From JAHEJB01 sp041748175 (GTDB lineage Bacteria > Bacteroidota > Rhodothermia > Rhodothermales > Rubricoccaceae), in the NCBI GenBank assembly GCA_041748175.1, contig JBGTDU010000033.1:1-43591 (forward strand): a stretch of DNA of 43,591 bases. The letters run 5' to 3'. Position numbers and translations under genes: made by a program. The notes beneath the pieces are model-generated. The model was not told where the DNA came from and made no database searches. It worked only from the letters and a program-made list of their open reading frames with translations. Positions within the stretch are counted from its first letter, which is position 1, and the number at the start of each line of letters is the position of its first letter. Positions 8,309 to 17,300 of this stretch are shown in pieces.

Positions 8309-9184
8309 TCAGTCTGTTAGTCCCGCGCTTAGTCCGAGCGAATCGGGTTCGCGGTCGCGCTTGCGGTCGCGTAACCACATCGGGATGAAAAAGGCGGCCA
8401 TGATGACCAGAAGCAGCCCACCGCCAATTTTCATGATGTTGAGAATGTAGGGCGTGTACGACCGCGATGTGGTGTCGTAGCGGAAGCACGTCAGGAGAAA
8501 TCGATCGAATGAGGAGCCCACGGTACCGTGCCCCGCTTCGACGGTGGCGAGCCGGAAGTCGCGCGGACTGTGCTGGATGCCGTAGAGGTAGCGCGTGATG
8601 GTTCCATCGGGGCTCAGAAACACGACGATCGCGTTGTGGGCGAATTGCTGCGTGGCTTCGTCCCATTCAAATCCAAAGCCGACTTCGCCAGCCAGGGTGC
8701 GAATATTTTCCTCCTGCCCCGTGAGAAAATGCCAGCTATCGGAGATGTCAGGTTGGGCGGCAACCATGCGACTGACGTACAACGCCTTCGCCTGCGCCGC
8801 AAGCTCCGGGCCCTCGCGGTGATTGAAGGACAGCGAGACGACTTCAAAATCCGCACCCGGCGTGAGGTCCGTTGCAATCACAGCCTGCGAGAGGCCATCC
8901 AAAGCCAGGCTGCACAGCATTGGGCAAGAGTGGTACGCAAACAGCAGAACCACCGGATGGCCTTTGCCGAGATAGTCGCCGATCCGGACCGGCGTCCCGT
9001 CGGAGTCGACGAACTCGGTATCGGCGGAAATGCGTTCGCCGAGATGCTCCGTCACGGTGATCGCGGGGACATCCCTGCCCTGACCGAGGGGCTGCGATTC
9101 GAGAGGCTGCGCCATCGCCTGCCCGGCCATCACCAGGGTGACGACGGAAAGGAGAAGAGCATCCTTTGCGAATCGGTGGTTCAC
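8309..9184 (-). CDS. SCO1/SenC family copper chaperone
   Basis: A 291-aa membrane-anchored thioredoxin-fold protein that delivers copper to CuA of oxidase subunit II. The copper ligands are present: CPMLC (C87 and C91) and H183 (QFAHNAIVVF). An N-terminal signal/anchor ends near AMAQ (residue 25). Unlike classical SCO proteins it has a C-terminal membrane helix (about 253-273, LNIMKIGGGLLLVIMAAFF) followed by a basic tail. It lies immediately upstream of coxB, as expected for its partner, and 1 bp after the preceding 227-aa gene. Confidence 0.93.
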   Translation of the reverse strand: MNHRFAKDALLLSVVTLVMAGQAMAQPLESQPLGQGRDVPAITVTEHLGERISADTEFVDSDGTPVRIGDYLGKGHPVVLLFAYHSCPMLCSLALDGLSQAVIATDLTPGADFEVVSLSFNHREGPELAAQAKALYVSRMVAAQPDISDSWHFLTGQEENIRTLAGEVGFGFEWDEATQQFAHNAIVVFLSPDGTITRYLYGIQHSPRDFRLATVEAGHGTVGSSFDRFLLTCFRYDTTSRSYTPYILNIMKIGGGLLLVIMAAFFIPMWLRDRKRDREPDSLGLSAGLTD

Positions 9185-9185
9185 G

Positions 9186-9869
9186 CTATTGAACTTCGTC
9201 TAAGGTCATTTCCGCGTCATTGAGAGCTTCCTGGGCAACCTGAGGTTGCGGCGTCTCCGAGGAATCCATCTCAATTGACGAGCCTTCTTCCACCGTGCCG
9301 CCATGCACGGCCGGGGCCGGATGCAGCGAAATCCAGGCAAGATTGAAATCCGTCCGAGAGGTCGGCACTGTTTCTCCTACCGAGCTCTGACGTTCTACGA
9401 TGCGCATCGCCGCGTCGATCGGGATCCGGTAGCGGTCTTCGGTATTCGGGCTGACCGCGTAGTGGGCGTAGGCATCCTGGGCCTCCGCTCGGAGCTCGCG
9501 CTGTTCCACGTAGCGGCTGAGCGGAACGTCCTGCGCGATCTCCCTCGCTTCATCACGGCGCGTGACAAAGAACAGAAAGTAGAGCGCGAAAACGAGGCTC
9601 GCGATGGAGAGCACCGTTGCGAACATCATCCCTAAGAGCTGGGAGGCCTCAACCCCCTCCTCTTCGGCGTCGATCCCCTCGTTCATCGCCTGCAGCTGTG
9701 CTTCGGCGGCAATCTGCGGGTCATTACCCATGTGGTCGGCCAATTCAATGGCAGATGCGTGCATCAGTCCTCCCAAGGGGCCAAGCGGCTCGATCTCGTC
9801 AGGGCGAGGTACGCCACCATCCTGCGATGCCTCAAGCGATTCCGGATTGTTGTGCAGGTTTTCGTCCAT
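9186..9869 (-). CDS. ACIII/caa3-associated membrane protein, unknown
   Basis: A 227-aa protein encoded between actF and sco. An acidic N-terminal cytoplasmic-like region (about 75 residues) is followed by one membrane helix (about 78-101, LLGMMFATVLSIASLVFALYFL), a charged linker and a C-terminal domain. That domain contains YRIPIDAAMRIVERQ, a PID/E-x-AM motif I recall from small proteins encoded next to ACIII and cytochrome oxidase genes; this is a recollection, not a search result. No heme, Fe-S or copper motif is visible. The ATG at 9869 was chosen; an upstream TTG at 9947 would add 26 residues. Possible roles are assembly or an accessory subunit linking ACIII to the oxidase. Confidence 0.7.
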   Translation of the reverse strand: MDENLHNNPESLEASQDGGVPRPDEIEPLGPLGGLMHASAIELADHMGNDPQIAAEAQLQAMNEGIDAEEEGVEASQLLGMMFATVLSIASLVFALYFLFFVTRRDEAREIAQDVPLSRYVEQRELRAEAQDAYAHYAVSPNTEDRYRIPIDAAMRIVERQSSVGETVPTSRTDFNLAWISLHPAPAVHGGTVEEGSSIEMDSSETPQPQVAQEALNDAEMTLDEVQ

Positions 9870-9966
9870 CTGAAAAAGAGAACGCGCGGACTCACGCGCG
9901 GTTTGTTGAACGATTGCAAAAGCGCGGTGAATCGTGACGGAGCCCAAGGTCCATCGCCACGCTCAT

Positions 9967-11316
9967 CTACACGTTTTCGAAGCGCACGGAATCGGCGAAA
10001 TACGGATCGTTGTAAGGAGTGAGGCTATGGCGTCCTGCCCGCCAGAACGTCGCGCCGACAAAAGTACCAACCATCCCAAACAACGTGGCGAAGTCTACCA
10101 TTCTGAAACCGGCAGGCTGAGAACTGGAGACGTCGGCAAGGCCAACGACCCCGTCAAAGCTGGTCGAGACGGCGTTCCCCGCTTCCGCTGCATGCGCCGA
10201 GGCCGTGTGTGCGGCTTCGGCGGCAATCGTCGGCATGGCAAGCCAGAAAAGGTCAATCCAGTGCATCACCAGCATCCAGACGCACAGAAACCCAAAGAAG
10301 GGCAGTGCCCGCTTGGTAATACGCGGTAGCAGCAACAAGAACGGAATGAGGAAATGGCAGATAATGAGCGCCCACGTAAAGGTTTCCCAGCCGTTTGAAA
10401 ACCGGTCGGCATACCACTGGATTTCCTCGGGAAGGTTGGCATACCAGATCAGCATGTACTGGCTGAAGCCGATGTACGCCCAGAACACGACGAAACCGAA
10501 CATATACTTGCCGATGTCCTGATAGTGTTCGGTCGTGATTTCCAATTCCAGCAGACCACGCCGGCGGAGCGACAACCCGACGAGCGCGACAGCGCCAAGT
10601 GAGGCAAGCCAGCTGCCCGCGAAAAAGTAGACGCCGAAGATGGTCGAGAACCAATGCGGGTCGAGGCCCATCAGGAGGTCATAGGATGCGAACGATGTTC
10701 CGACTGCACAAAGCGGGATGCCGATCGCACTCAGCTTGCGCAGTTTCAGCGTGTTCTCGACGGACGGCCGTGTGTCCTGGCGGACCGATAGCCCGTACAT
10801 CCGCAGGCCCAGGAACGACCACAGCGCGAAGTACAGGCAGACCCGTACGATGAAGAACGGGACGTTCAAGAACTTCTCCTTGCCCGCGAGAATGGGATCG
10901 TAATGCTCGCTGCCGACCTGATACAGATCCGCATGTGTCCAATGGAAGAGGTCGTGCATCCCGAAAATCAGGATCGGGAGGCCCAGCAAAAACAGGAGCG
11001 GGAAATTGGCTACGATGAGCTCGGGAATGCGCCGCAGCGTCACGTTCCAGTGCGCCTTCACGATGTGGTGAATCATCACGAAGAACAGCGCTCCCACAGC
11101 GATGGACACGCAGAACATCCACGCGACGAGGTAGGCGTACCAGAAACGCTGCGAATCGCCCACGAGACCGAGCAGCGATAGTGCAAGACACGCCACACCG
11201 ATTCCCAGCGGAACCGCCCACCAGCGATAATCGCTCGAAAGCTGGAAATGCCGCGCGGCCTGTTCACGGTCCGAACCGACGGGATCGAGGAAGAGACGGG
11301 TCAGTGGGTTCGCCAT
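9967..11316 (-). CDS. actF: Alternative complex III subunit ActF (NrfD-like quinol subunit)
   Basis: A 449-aa polytopic membrane protein with about ten helices. It is the second NrfD/PsrC-like subunit of ACIII, homologous to ActC. Recognisable stretches include the helix with FFVMIHHIVKAHWNVTLRRIPE, the conserved LFHWTHAD turn, and SYDLLMGLDPHWFSTIFGVYFFAGSW followed by KYMFGFVVFWAYIGFSQYMLIWYANLPEE, all characteristic of ActF. It contributes to the membrane part of quinol oxidation. The ATG at 11316 gives a short cytoplasmic N-terminus. A heptamer hairpin separates it from actE. Confidence 0.92.
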   Translation of the reverse strand: MANPLTRLFLDPVGSDREQAARHFQLSSDYRWWAVPLGIGVACLALSLLGLVGDSQRFWYAYLVAWMFCVSIAVGALFFVMIHHIVKAHWNVTLRRIPELIVANFPLLFLLGLPILIFGMHDLFHWTHADLYQVGSEHYDPILAGKEKFLNVPFFIVRVCLYFALWSFLGLRMYGLSVRQDTRPSVENTLKLRKLSAIGIPLCAVGTSFASYDLLMGLDPHWFSTIFGVYFFAGSWLASLGAVALVGLSLRRRGLLELEITTEHYQDIGKYMFGFVVFWAYIGFSQYMLIWYANLPEEIQWYADRFSNGWETFTWALIICHFLIPFLLLLPRITKRALPFFGFLCVWMLVMHWIDLFWLAMPTIAAEAAHTASAHAAEAGNAVSTSFDGVVGLADVSSSQPAGFRMVDFATLFGMVGTFVGATFWRAGRHSLTPYNDPYFADSVRFENV

Positions 11317-11322
11317 CGGGCT

Positions 11323-11386
11323 AGTGCGTATTTCGTAGTGCGTATTTCGTTCGGAGAGTCTCCCGTCCGAATCGCGTTCTACGCAT
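11323..11386. repeat. Heptamer-repeat hairpin H3 (actE/actF junction)
   Basis: The left arm is a clean tandem of alternating heptamers, agtgcgt-atttcgt-agtgcgt-atttcgt-tcggaga. The facing right arm read on the minus strand is atgcgta-gaacgcg-attcgga-cgggaga. The element sits between the actF start (11316) and actE stop (11391) with almost nothing else in the gap. Confidence 0.75.
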
Positions 11387-11390
11387 TTTT

Positions 11391-12056
11391 TTAGTTGAGT
11401 AGGTTCACGTTGGGATTGGCGGTTGCCAGGCGATCCAGTTCGGGCTGCGGCACGTCCTCCGGGCCTGCGTCCTGCGACCGTTGGAGTGCGCGGATATACG
11501 CAACGACCGCCCAGCGATCGTCCGGCGAAATCTCGTGACCATAACTAGGCATCGAGCGGACGCCATTGGACATCACGTCGTAGAGGTAGCCATCCGGTAC
11601 CGAACGGAGGAAGTCGGAGTGGTAAGTCGGCGCCGGGATGAAACCGTAACCCTGCCCTCCATTCCCTACCGTAATTATCCCGCGCCCATCGCCCGCGAAG
11701 CCGTGGCAAGGCGTGCAGAAAATGTTGAACCGCTCCTGTCCGCGAGCCATCAGGGCGGCGTCAACCTGCATCGGGTTGGTGGCCACGAACTCTCCGGAGG
11801 CATCGCGACCGAGTTCAAAAGGAGCATTGCTGGTCGTACGCAGGTGGCCGCGAGCAATGGTCCCGGAAACCGGCATCCGCATGGCTGCGCCGTCCTCAAA
11901 GAACGGATTGCGCTCTTGCTCCTCAAACCGCTGCTGATGGTCCATATTCGGATTCAGATGGATCGGCGTCCGCTCAGATTTCATTCCGCGGCAACCGGAT
12001 AGAGCCAATGGTAGAGCAAAGACTGCAACGAGGGCGATGAAGGACAAGCGAATCAT
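11391..12056 (-). CDS. actE: Alternative complex III subunit ActE (monoheme cytochrome c lipoprotein)
   Basis: A 221-aa periplasm-facing lipoprotein. The signal sequence ends in a lipobox LSGC (Cys 22). One heme-binding CTPCH lies in the block ERFNIFCTPCHGFAGDGRG, and a candidate distal Met is in GVRSMPSYGHEI. The last third is a class I cytochrome c fold ending DDRWAVVAYIRALQRSQ. It is thought to relay electrons from the pentaheme ActA side of ACIII to the oxidase. Length and gene order match other act operons. Confidence 0.92.
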   Translation of the reverse strand: MIRLSFIALVAVFALPLALSGCRGMKSERTPIHLNPNMDHQQRFEEQERNPFFEDGAAMRMPVSGTIARGHLRTTSNAPFELGRDASGEFVATNPMQVDAALMARGQERFNIFCTPCHGFAGDGRGIITVGNGGQGYGFIPAPTYHSDFLRSVPDGYLYDVMSNGVRSMPSYGHEISPDDRWAVVAYIRALQRSQDAGPEDVPQPELDRLATANPNVNLLN

Positions 12057-12063
12057 TTAAGTT

Positions 12064-12116
12064 GTATTTCGTAGTGCGTAAGGAAGAGCTAATTACGCAC
12101 TACGCGTTACGTATTA
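12064..12116. repeat. Heptamer-repeat hairpin H4 (actD/actE junction, overlaps actD stop)
   Basis: The left arm reads atttcgt-agtgcgt-aaggaag and the right arm on the minus strand tacgtaa-cgcgtag-tgcgtaa. The right arm overlaps the 3' end of actD: its last sense codons and TAA stop (12107-12109) are made of repeat sequence. Confidence 0.75.
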
Positions 12117-12703
12117 ACACTCAGGTCTTCGGCGCCTTCGTGGCTCACATATTCAATAGCCAGCGCGCCGACTTCGGCAAGCGCCTGTGCCGTGGCCGTC
12201 CGATCGAACTGGCCATCGGCCTCCTGAATATGGAGGAAGAACCCATCGTCGGTAACACGAGTGAAACGCTCGGAGAAAAACAGCGGGTTGTATGGTTTGG
12301 GTAGCGCATTCAGCGCAAGCATACCTCCCACTGCCGTCAGCGCAGACACAAGCACCGTCAGCTCGAAAATGATCGGTACGCTCGATTCAAACGCGAAGAG
12401 CGGCTTGTTGGAAATGTTGATCGGATAGCTCACCGCGCTCGTCCACCATTGGAGCCAAATACCCAGAGCGCAGCCCGTCAATCCACCAATGAATATGAGG
12501 TAGCCGAGAAGGCTCGTCCCAAGGCCGATTGCCTTGTCCATCCCGTGGATTGGAAACGGCGAGAACGTGTCCAATCGCGAATAGCCTCGCTTGCGGAGTG
12601 CCTTGACAGCATTCACCAACGCTCCCGGATCGGAGAACTCAGCAAGCAAACCAACGTGCTGGTTTGCGTGCTCAGCGAGTTTTTGTTTGATGGAATTAAT
12701 CAT
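12107..12703 (-). CDS. actD: Alternative complex III subunit ActD (DUF3341)
   Basis: A 198-aa DUF3341 protein. A soluble N-terminal domain opens with VGLLAEFSDPGALVNAVKALRKRGYSRLDTFSPFPIHGMD, the typical ActD start. Two membrane helices follow (about 73-97 and 118-142), then NALPKPYNPLF and a short cytoplasmic end. It carries no cofactor and interacts with the membrane subunits. The start is uncertain: ATG at 12703 (MINSIK) is used, and ATG at 12709 adds only ML. The longer frame to 12751 translates a heptamer repeat and was rejected. The final residues and the stop come from hairpin H4. Confidence 0.9.
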   Translation of the reverse strand: MINSIKQKLAEHANQHVGLLAEFSDPGALVNAVKALRKRGYSRLDTFSPFPIHGMDKAIGLGTSLLGYLIFIGGLTGCALGIWLQWWTSAVSYPINISNKPLFAFESSVPIIFELTVLVSALTAVGGMLALNALPKPYNPLFFSERFTRVTDDGFFLHIQEADGQFDRTATAQALAEVGALAIEYVSHEGAEDLSVNT

Positions 12704-12711
12704 GAGCATAT

Positions 12712-12765
12712 GGCGTATTTCGTATTGCGTAAGGAGGGGTAAAACACGCACTACGCATTACGCAC
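12712..12765. repeat. Heptamer-repeat hairpin H5 (actC/actD junction)
   Basis: The left arm is ggcgtat-ttcgtat-tgcgtaa and the right arm on the minus strand gtgcgta-atgcgta-gtgcgtg. It starts within 10 bp of the actD start codon and ends 4 bp before the actC stop, so it forms the whole spacer. Confidence 0.75.
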
Positions 12766-12769
12766 CACT

Positions 12770-14248
12770 TCACGGGTTCTCGGTGGCTAAGGTCTCTTTC
12801 GTGACATCCGGCGTATCTCCCACCTGACCATCGCCATGTATGTGATCGTAGAAATGTGGGTTCGCCTGCGGCATAACGCCCTTTATCTCGGCAATGGCAA
12901 CCATCGGCAAGAAGCGAATGAACAGGAAGAACAGGGTGAAAAAGAGGCCGAACGTGCCGAGGTAGATGCCCGCGTCCCAAATCGTAGGGGAAAAATAATC
13001 CCAACTGGATGGCAGATAGTCACGATGGAGGCTGGAAACAACGATCACAAAGCGTTCGAACCACATCCCGATATTCGTGGTGATCGAGATGAAAAACATC
13101 ACCGGAATCGAGCGCCTGAACTTCTTGACCCAGAAGAGTTGCGGAAAGATGAGGTTGCAACTCATCATGATCCAGTACGCCCACGCGTAGTCACCGAACA
13201 TGCGGTTGCGGAAAGCATACTGCTCGTACGCCACGCCGCTGTACCATGCGATGAAGAACTCCGTGATGTAGGCAAAGCCCACAATCGTTCCCGTCACCAG
13301 AATGATGATGTTCATCTTCTCGAGGTGGTCGAGCGTGATGAGGCTCTTCAGGTTGTAGGCCCGGCGTGCCACAAGCAACAGCGTCAGGACCATCGCGAAG
13401 CCGGAGAAGATGGCGCCCGCAACGAAGTACGGCGGGAAGATGGTCGTGTGCCAGCCAGGCACAATGGACACCGCGAAGTCGAACGAGACCACCGAGTGCA
13501 CGGAAAGAACCAGCGGCGTTGCGAGACCGGCGAGAATCAGGTAGGCGCGCTCGTAGTGCCGCCAATGCCGGTTGGACCCCGTCCATCCCAACGCAAAAAA
13601 CCCAATGATCTTCTGCCGCAGCCCCGAAGCTCGATCGCGCAACGTGGCGAGGTCGGGAATCAAGCCGGTATACCAGAAGAGCAGGGAAACCGTGCCGTAG
13701 ATGGACACAGCGAAGACATCCCACATGAGTGGGCTCTTGAACTGCGGCCACATCGCCATCTGGTTGGGGACCGGCAGCATCCAGTAATCCAGCCAGGGGC
13801 GGCCCGTGTGGAACGTCGGGAAAACCAACGCGCACGCCACTGCAAAGAGCGTCATCGCTTCTGCCGAGCGGTTGATCGACGTACGCCACCGCTGCCTGAA
13901 CAGAAAGAGTACCGCCGAGATCAGCGTGCCGGCATGGCCGATACCAACCCACCAGACAAAGTTGACGATGGCCCAGCCCCAGCCAACCGGATTGTTTACG
14001 CCCCACGTACCCGTGCCATTCCAGACGAGATAGGAAACGGAGAGGCCGAAGATCCCCAGCAGGAATAGCGACACCGAGAAGCCGAAGAACCAGAAAAGCG
14101 GCGTCTTCTTTTCGTTGTGCCCGGCCACGAGTTCCGTCACGTCGTGGAAAGACAGGTTGCCTGCCACGAGCGGCGCATCTTCCAGCGACTTGGGGACGCC
14201 GTCAGGGTACGCAATCGAAGAGTCGTGATACGTAGTGGTCGTCGCCAT
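12770..14248 (-). CDS. actC: Alternative complex III subunit ActC (NrfD/PsrC family)
   Basis: A 492-aa integral membrane protein with about ten helices. It is the principal NrfD-like quinol-binding subunit next to ActB. Features typical of ActC are the N-terminal tail LVAGNLSFHDVTELVAG, the block GWAIVNFVWWVGIGHAGTLISAVLFLFRQRWRTSINR, and the stretch HSVVSFDFAVSIVPGWHTTIFPPYFVAGAIFSG. Further on is the ITEFFIAWYSGVAYEQ region. Length agrees with the family. It is separated from actB by a purine-rich heptamer element. Confidence 0.94.
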   Translation of the reverse strand: MATTTTYHDSSIAYPDGVPKSLEDAPLVAGNLSFHDVTELVAGHNEKKTPLFWFFGFSVSLFLLGIFGLSVSYLVWNGTGTWGVNNPVGWGWAIVNFVWWVGIGHAGTLISAVLFLFRQRWRTSINRSAEAMTLFAVACALVFPTFHTGRPWLDYWMLPVPNQMAMWPQFKSPLMWDVFAVSIYGTVSLLFWYTGLIPDLATLRDRASGLRQKIIGFFALGWTGSNRHWRHYERAYLILAGLATPLVLSVHSVVSFDFAVSIVPGWHTTIFPPYFVAGAIFSGFAMVLTLLLVARRAYNLKSLITLDHLEKMNIIILVTGTIVGFAYITEFFIAWYSGVAYEQYAFRNRMFGDYAWAYWIMMSCNLIFPQLFWVKKFRRSIPVMFFISITTNIGMWFERFVIVVSSLHRDYLPSSWDYFSPTIWDAGIYLGTFGLFFTLFFLFIRFLPMVAIAEIKGVMPQANPHFYDHIHGDGQVGDTPDVTKETLATENP

Positions 14249-14253
14249 TCTTC

Positions 14254-14363
14254 AGGAAAGGGCGAAAGGGGACAGGGGGGACAGGGGAAGCGGGAGAGAG
14301 GGGGAAAAGGAGATGACACCACTACCAACTCTCGCACTCGTCCTCTCTCCCACGCTCCCTCTC
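14254..14363. repeat. Purine-rich heptamer-repeat hairpin H6 (actB/actC junction)
   Basis: The left arm has GGGG blocks spaced 7, 9, 7 and 7 nt apart (ggggaca / ggggaag / cgggaga). The right arm is pyrimidine-rich with the same spacing (actctcg-cactcgt-cctctct-cccacgc). The arms are imperfect inverted repeats. It has different words from H1-H5 but the same layout, and fills most of the 143-bp actB/actC gap. Confidence 0.6.
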
Positions 14364-14391
14364 AATGTGATCATGCTTCCAGCCATGGCAG

Positions 14392-17300
14392 TCATGCGTG
14401 CACCTCCTCTTCTGCGGGAGTCTCCTCCTCCAGGCCCGGATGGGGGTTGCGAAGGCGGGCGAGATAGCTGGTGCGTGGTTTCACCGCGAGCTCGGCGAGC
14501 ACGTCGTAGCTGCGTGGGCTGTGCTTGCTCCTGGCCACGGCCGATTCCGCATCAGCGATGTCGCCGAAGGTTATCGCGTCCGACGGGCACGCCTGCTCGC
14601 AGGCCGTCGAGATCTCGCCGTCGCGCAACGGGCGATCCGCTATGTGCGCATACAGCTGCGTTCTGCGAATGCGCTGGACGCAATACGTACACTTCTCCAT
14701 TACACCGCGGAAGCGCACGGTCACGTTCGGGTTCTGCGCCATCTGGACTTCAAGAGGAAGGGTCTTCGTCCAGTTGTAATAGTTGAAGCGGCGGACCTTG
14801 TACGGGCAGTTGTTCGAGCAATACCGCGTGCCGATGCACCGGTTGTACGTCATCTCGTTGAGGCCGTCCGGGCTGTGGCTGGTTGCGGCAACCGGGCAAA
14901 CAGACTCGCACGGGGCGTTTTCGCAGTGCTGGCACATCATCGGCTGGACGACCATGCCGGGGTCGGCTTCATCCCCCGTGTAATACCGGTCGATCCGCAG
15001 CCAGTGCAGCTCGCGGCCGCGCGAGACCTGGTCCTTGCCCACGACCTGAATGTTGTTCTCGCTCTGGCAGGCCACAACACAGGAATTGCAGCCGGAGCAC
15101 GTGTTGAGGTCGATGGTCATCCCCCATTGCTGGTCCGAGTACATCGCGTCCGCAATCCTGGGGTCCGACGACGCGGCATCCGGCTCCGTCCAGAGCGGCG
15201 GGTAGGCATCCCATGGCGTGTTGTCCAGAATATGCTCCTGATGCTGGATGACCTCAGGGTTGCTCTGATACTCCGCGAGGGTCGACATCCGAACGATATT
15301 GCGGCCTTCCATTGAGCCGTGGTCTTGCGTGGTGACCAGCATCATTGACGCGCCGGTAGGCGTGATGCCCGAAGCTGAAGCCGACGTCATACCACCAAGC
15401 GTGCGCATCGGGCCCACGTTCGTACCCACGCCATTCGCCAATGGGCCGGGATGGTAAACATCGACAACACGGTCGAAAAGGCGGGCCAGCAGATTGCGGT
15501 CGCCGATCTGTCGTTCGGAAACCAGCGTCCGCCCGTAGCCAAGATTAACGGTGATGGAACCGTCGGGATGGCCTTCCTGAACCCAGACGGGCAGCGAGCG
15601 CTCGACGCCGTTCACAGTCAAGGCGATGATGTCGGCGGTGTGCTTGCCCTTGGCCAGTATGATAGTTGCGCCGTTGGCCTCGGCCGTTGCACGGCTCATA
15701 ATGGCTGCGTTGTCCCAAACCAGCTTGGAAACAGGATGTGGAAGTTCTTGCATCCAGCCGTTGTTCGAGAAAGCGCCGTCGTGCAGCTTCGGCGACGTTC
15801 GGAAGACGACTTCCGTTTCGCTCCCCGACATCACGGGAAGAACGGACAAATCCCCAGCGCTGCCTGCAGCGCTGACAACCGCGTACGCCGTGTTCGGGAC
15901 GAACCCGTCGTGGAGGGCGGTGCGCCATGCATCCTCCGAACCCAGCGCCGGACGGAGCGCGCCTCTGACGATCTCGTAGCCGCCGGTGTCCAGGCCCGTG
16001 GCAAACAGGTTGAGGATTTCAAGGCTGGAATGCGCTGCCTCATAAAGTGGCGCGATCAGCGGCTGGATGATGGACAGCGTGCCATCCCATGCACGACCGT
16101 CGCCCCAGGTCTCAAGAAAGTGCGATTCCGGAATGTGCCAGGTTGCGATCTGGCCGGTCTCGTCGCGGTGAAGGCCGACGTGGACTGACGTTCCCACGTT
16201 GTTATAGGCTTCAGCAAAGTTGAGATCAGCCGGAAGGCTGTACACCGGGTTGGAGCCGAGCATCAGCAACAACTGGATTCGCCCGGCTCGCATGTCCTCC
16301 ACAATACCAGCCAACGACTGCGACAGCGGCGTTATCGTTTCGGTGCCGGAATCGAGGTAGTCGACGACGTTTCCACCGAACTGCGCATTCAATGCAGCAC
16401 AAAGCGCATGGACCTCAACCGGCTGCGTCGGGCCCGCGACAAATGCGGCATTCCCACCAGCGGCTTGCGCATCCTGAATAATCGCCCGGATCATCGGGTC
16501 GCCTGCATAGGCGCTCGATCCGCGCGAGCCACTGCCCACGCCGAGGCCCTGTCCAATGGCCGCCGCCACATGACCAATATCACTTGCCCGAAGCGCCTTG
16601 CGATGGTCGGCCATCCCGCCTGTGCCGGTATAGGTGCTCTCAAAGGCGTAAAGGCGGCTCATTGAGCCGCGAACATCCACATTCCTGCTGGCGGCATATT
16701 CCCGGCTGTTCCAGACGCTATTCGGATCCTCCGACCCAATGAAGTCGGCGTCGAAGGAAACGATGACATCCGTCCGGGAAAACTTGTAAAGCGGCCGCAG
16801 CGGACGACCGAAAGCCGCCTGTGTACCCAGCGCTACCACGTCATCGCCGTTGGGGTGGAGCTCAACCCATTGCGCGCCGGGGAACCGCTGCTCGAACTGC
16901 TGCCGAACGCCGGAGAGCGTGGTAGAGGACGAGGGCTCGGCAATCACCGCCACCGACGCGCCATCGACGTCCATGCCCTGCACGGCGGACACAAAAGCAT
17001 CCCACGTTGAAGCGGCCCCATCATGATAGACCGTCCGCGAGCGGTCGGGGTCGTAAAGGTTCAGGATGCTCGCTTGTGCAAACACGCCCGACTTCCCTAG
17101 GCTCACCGGGTGCTCGGGGTTGCCTTCAATCTTCGTGGGCCGTCCTTCGTAGCTCTCTACCAACAACGCCTGCACGGCTCCCGCAAACGGCATTGCCGTC
17201 GCGTAGAAGTTGGGCAAGCCCGGGACGACTTCCTCGGGCTTGCGCGCGTACGGCAAGATCTCCTCGGTCGGGCGGCGGCAACCCGTAAGTCCCGCCATCG

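Noticed and set aside
12710..12751. N-terminal extension of ActD (and similar extensions of ActB, CoxA, CoxD and the M28 peptidase)
   Set aside because: The extra residues are translations of heptamer repeats, and internal starts give family-typical N-termini or signal peptides.
12836..14068. 410-codon plus-strand open frame antisense to actC
   Set aside because: Same reason: highly charged antisense shadow of a conserved membrane protein gene.
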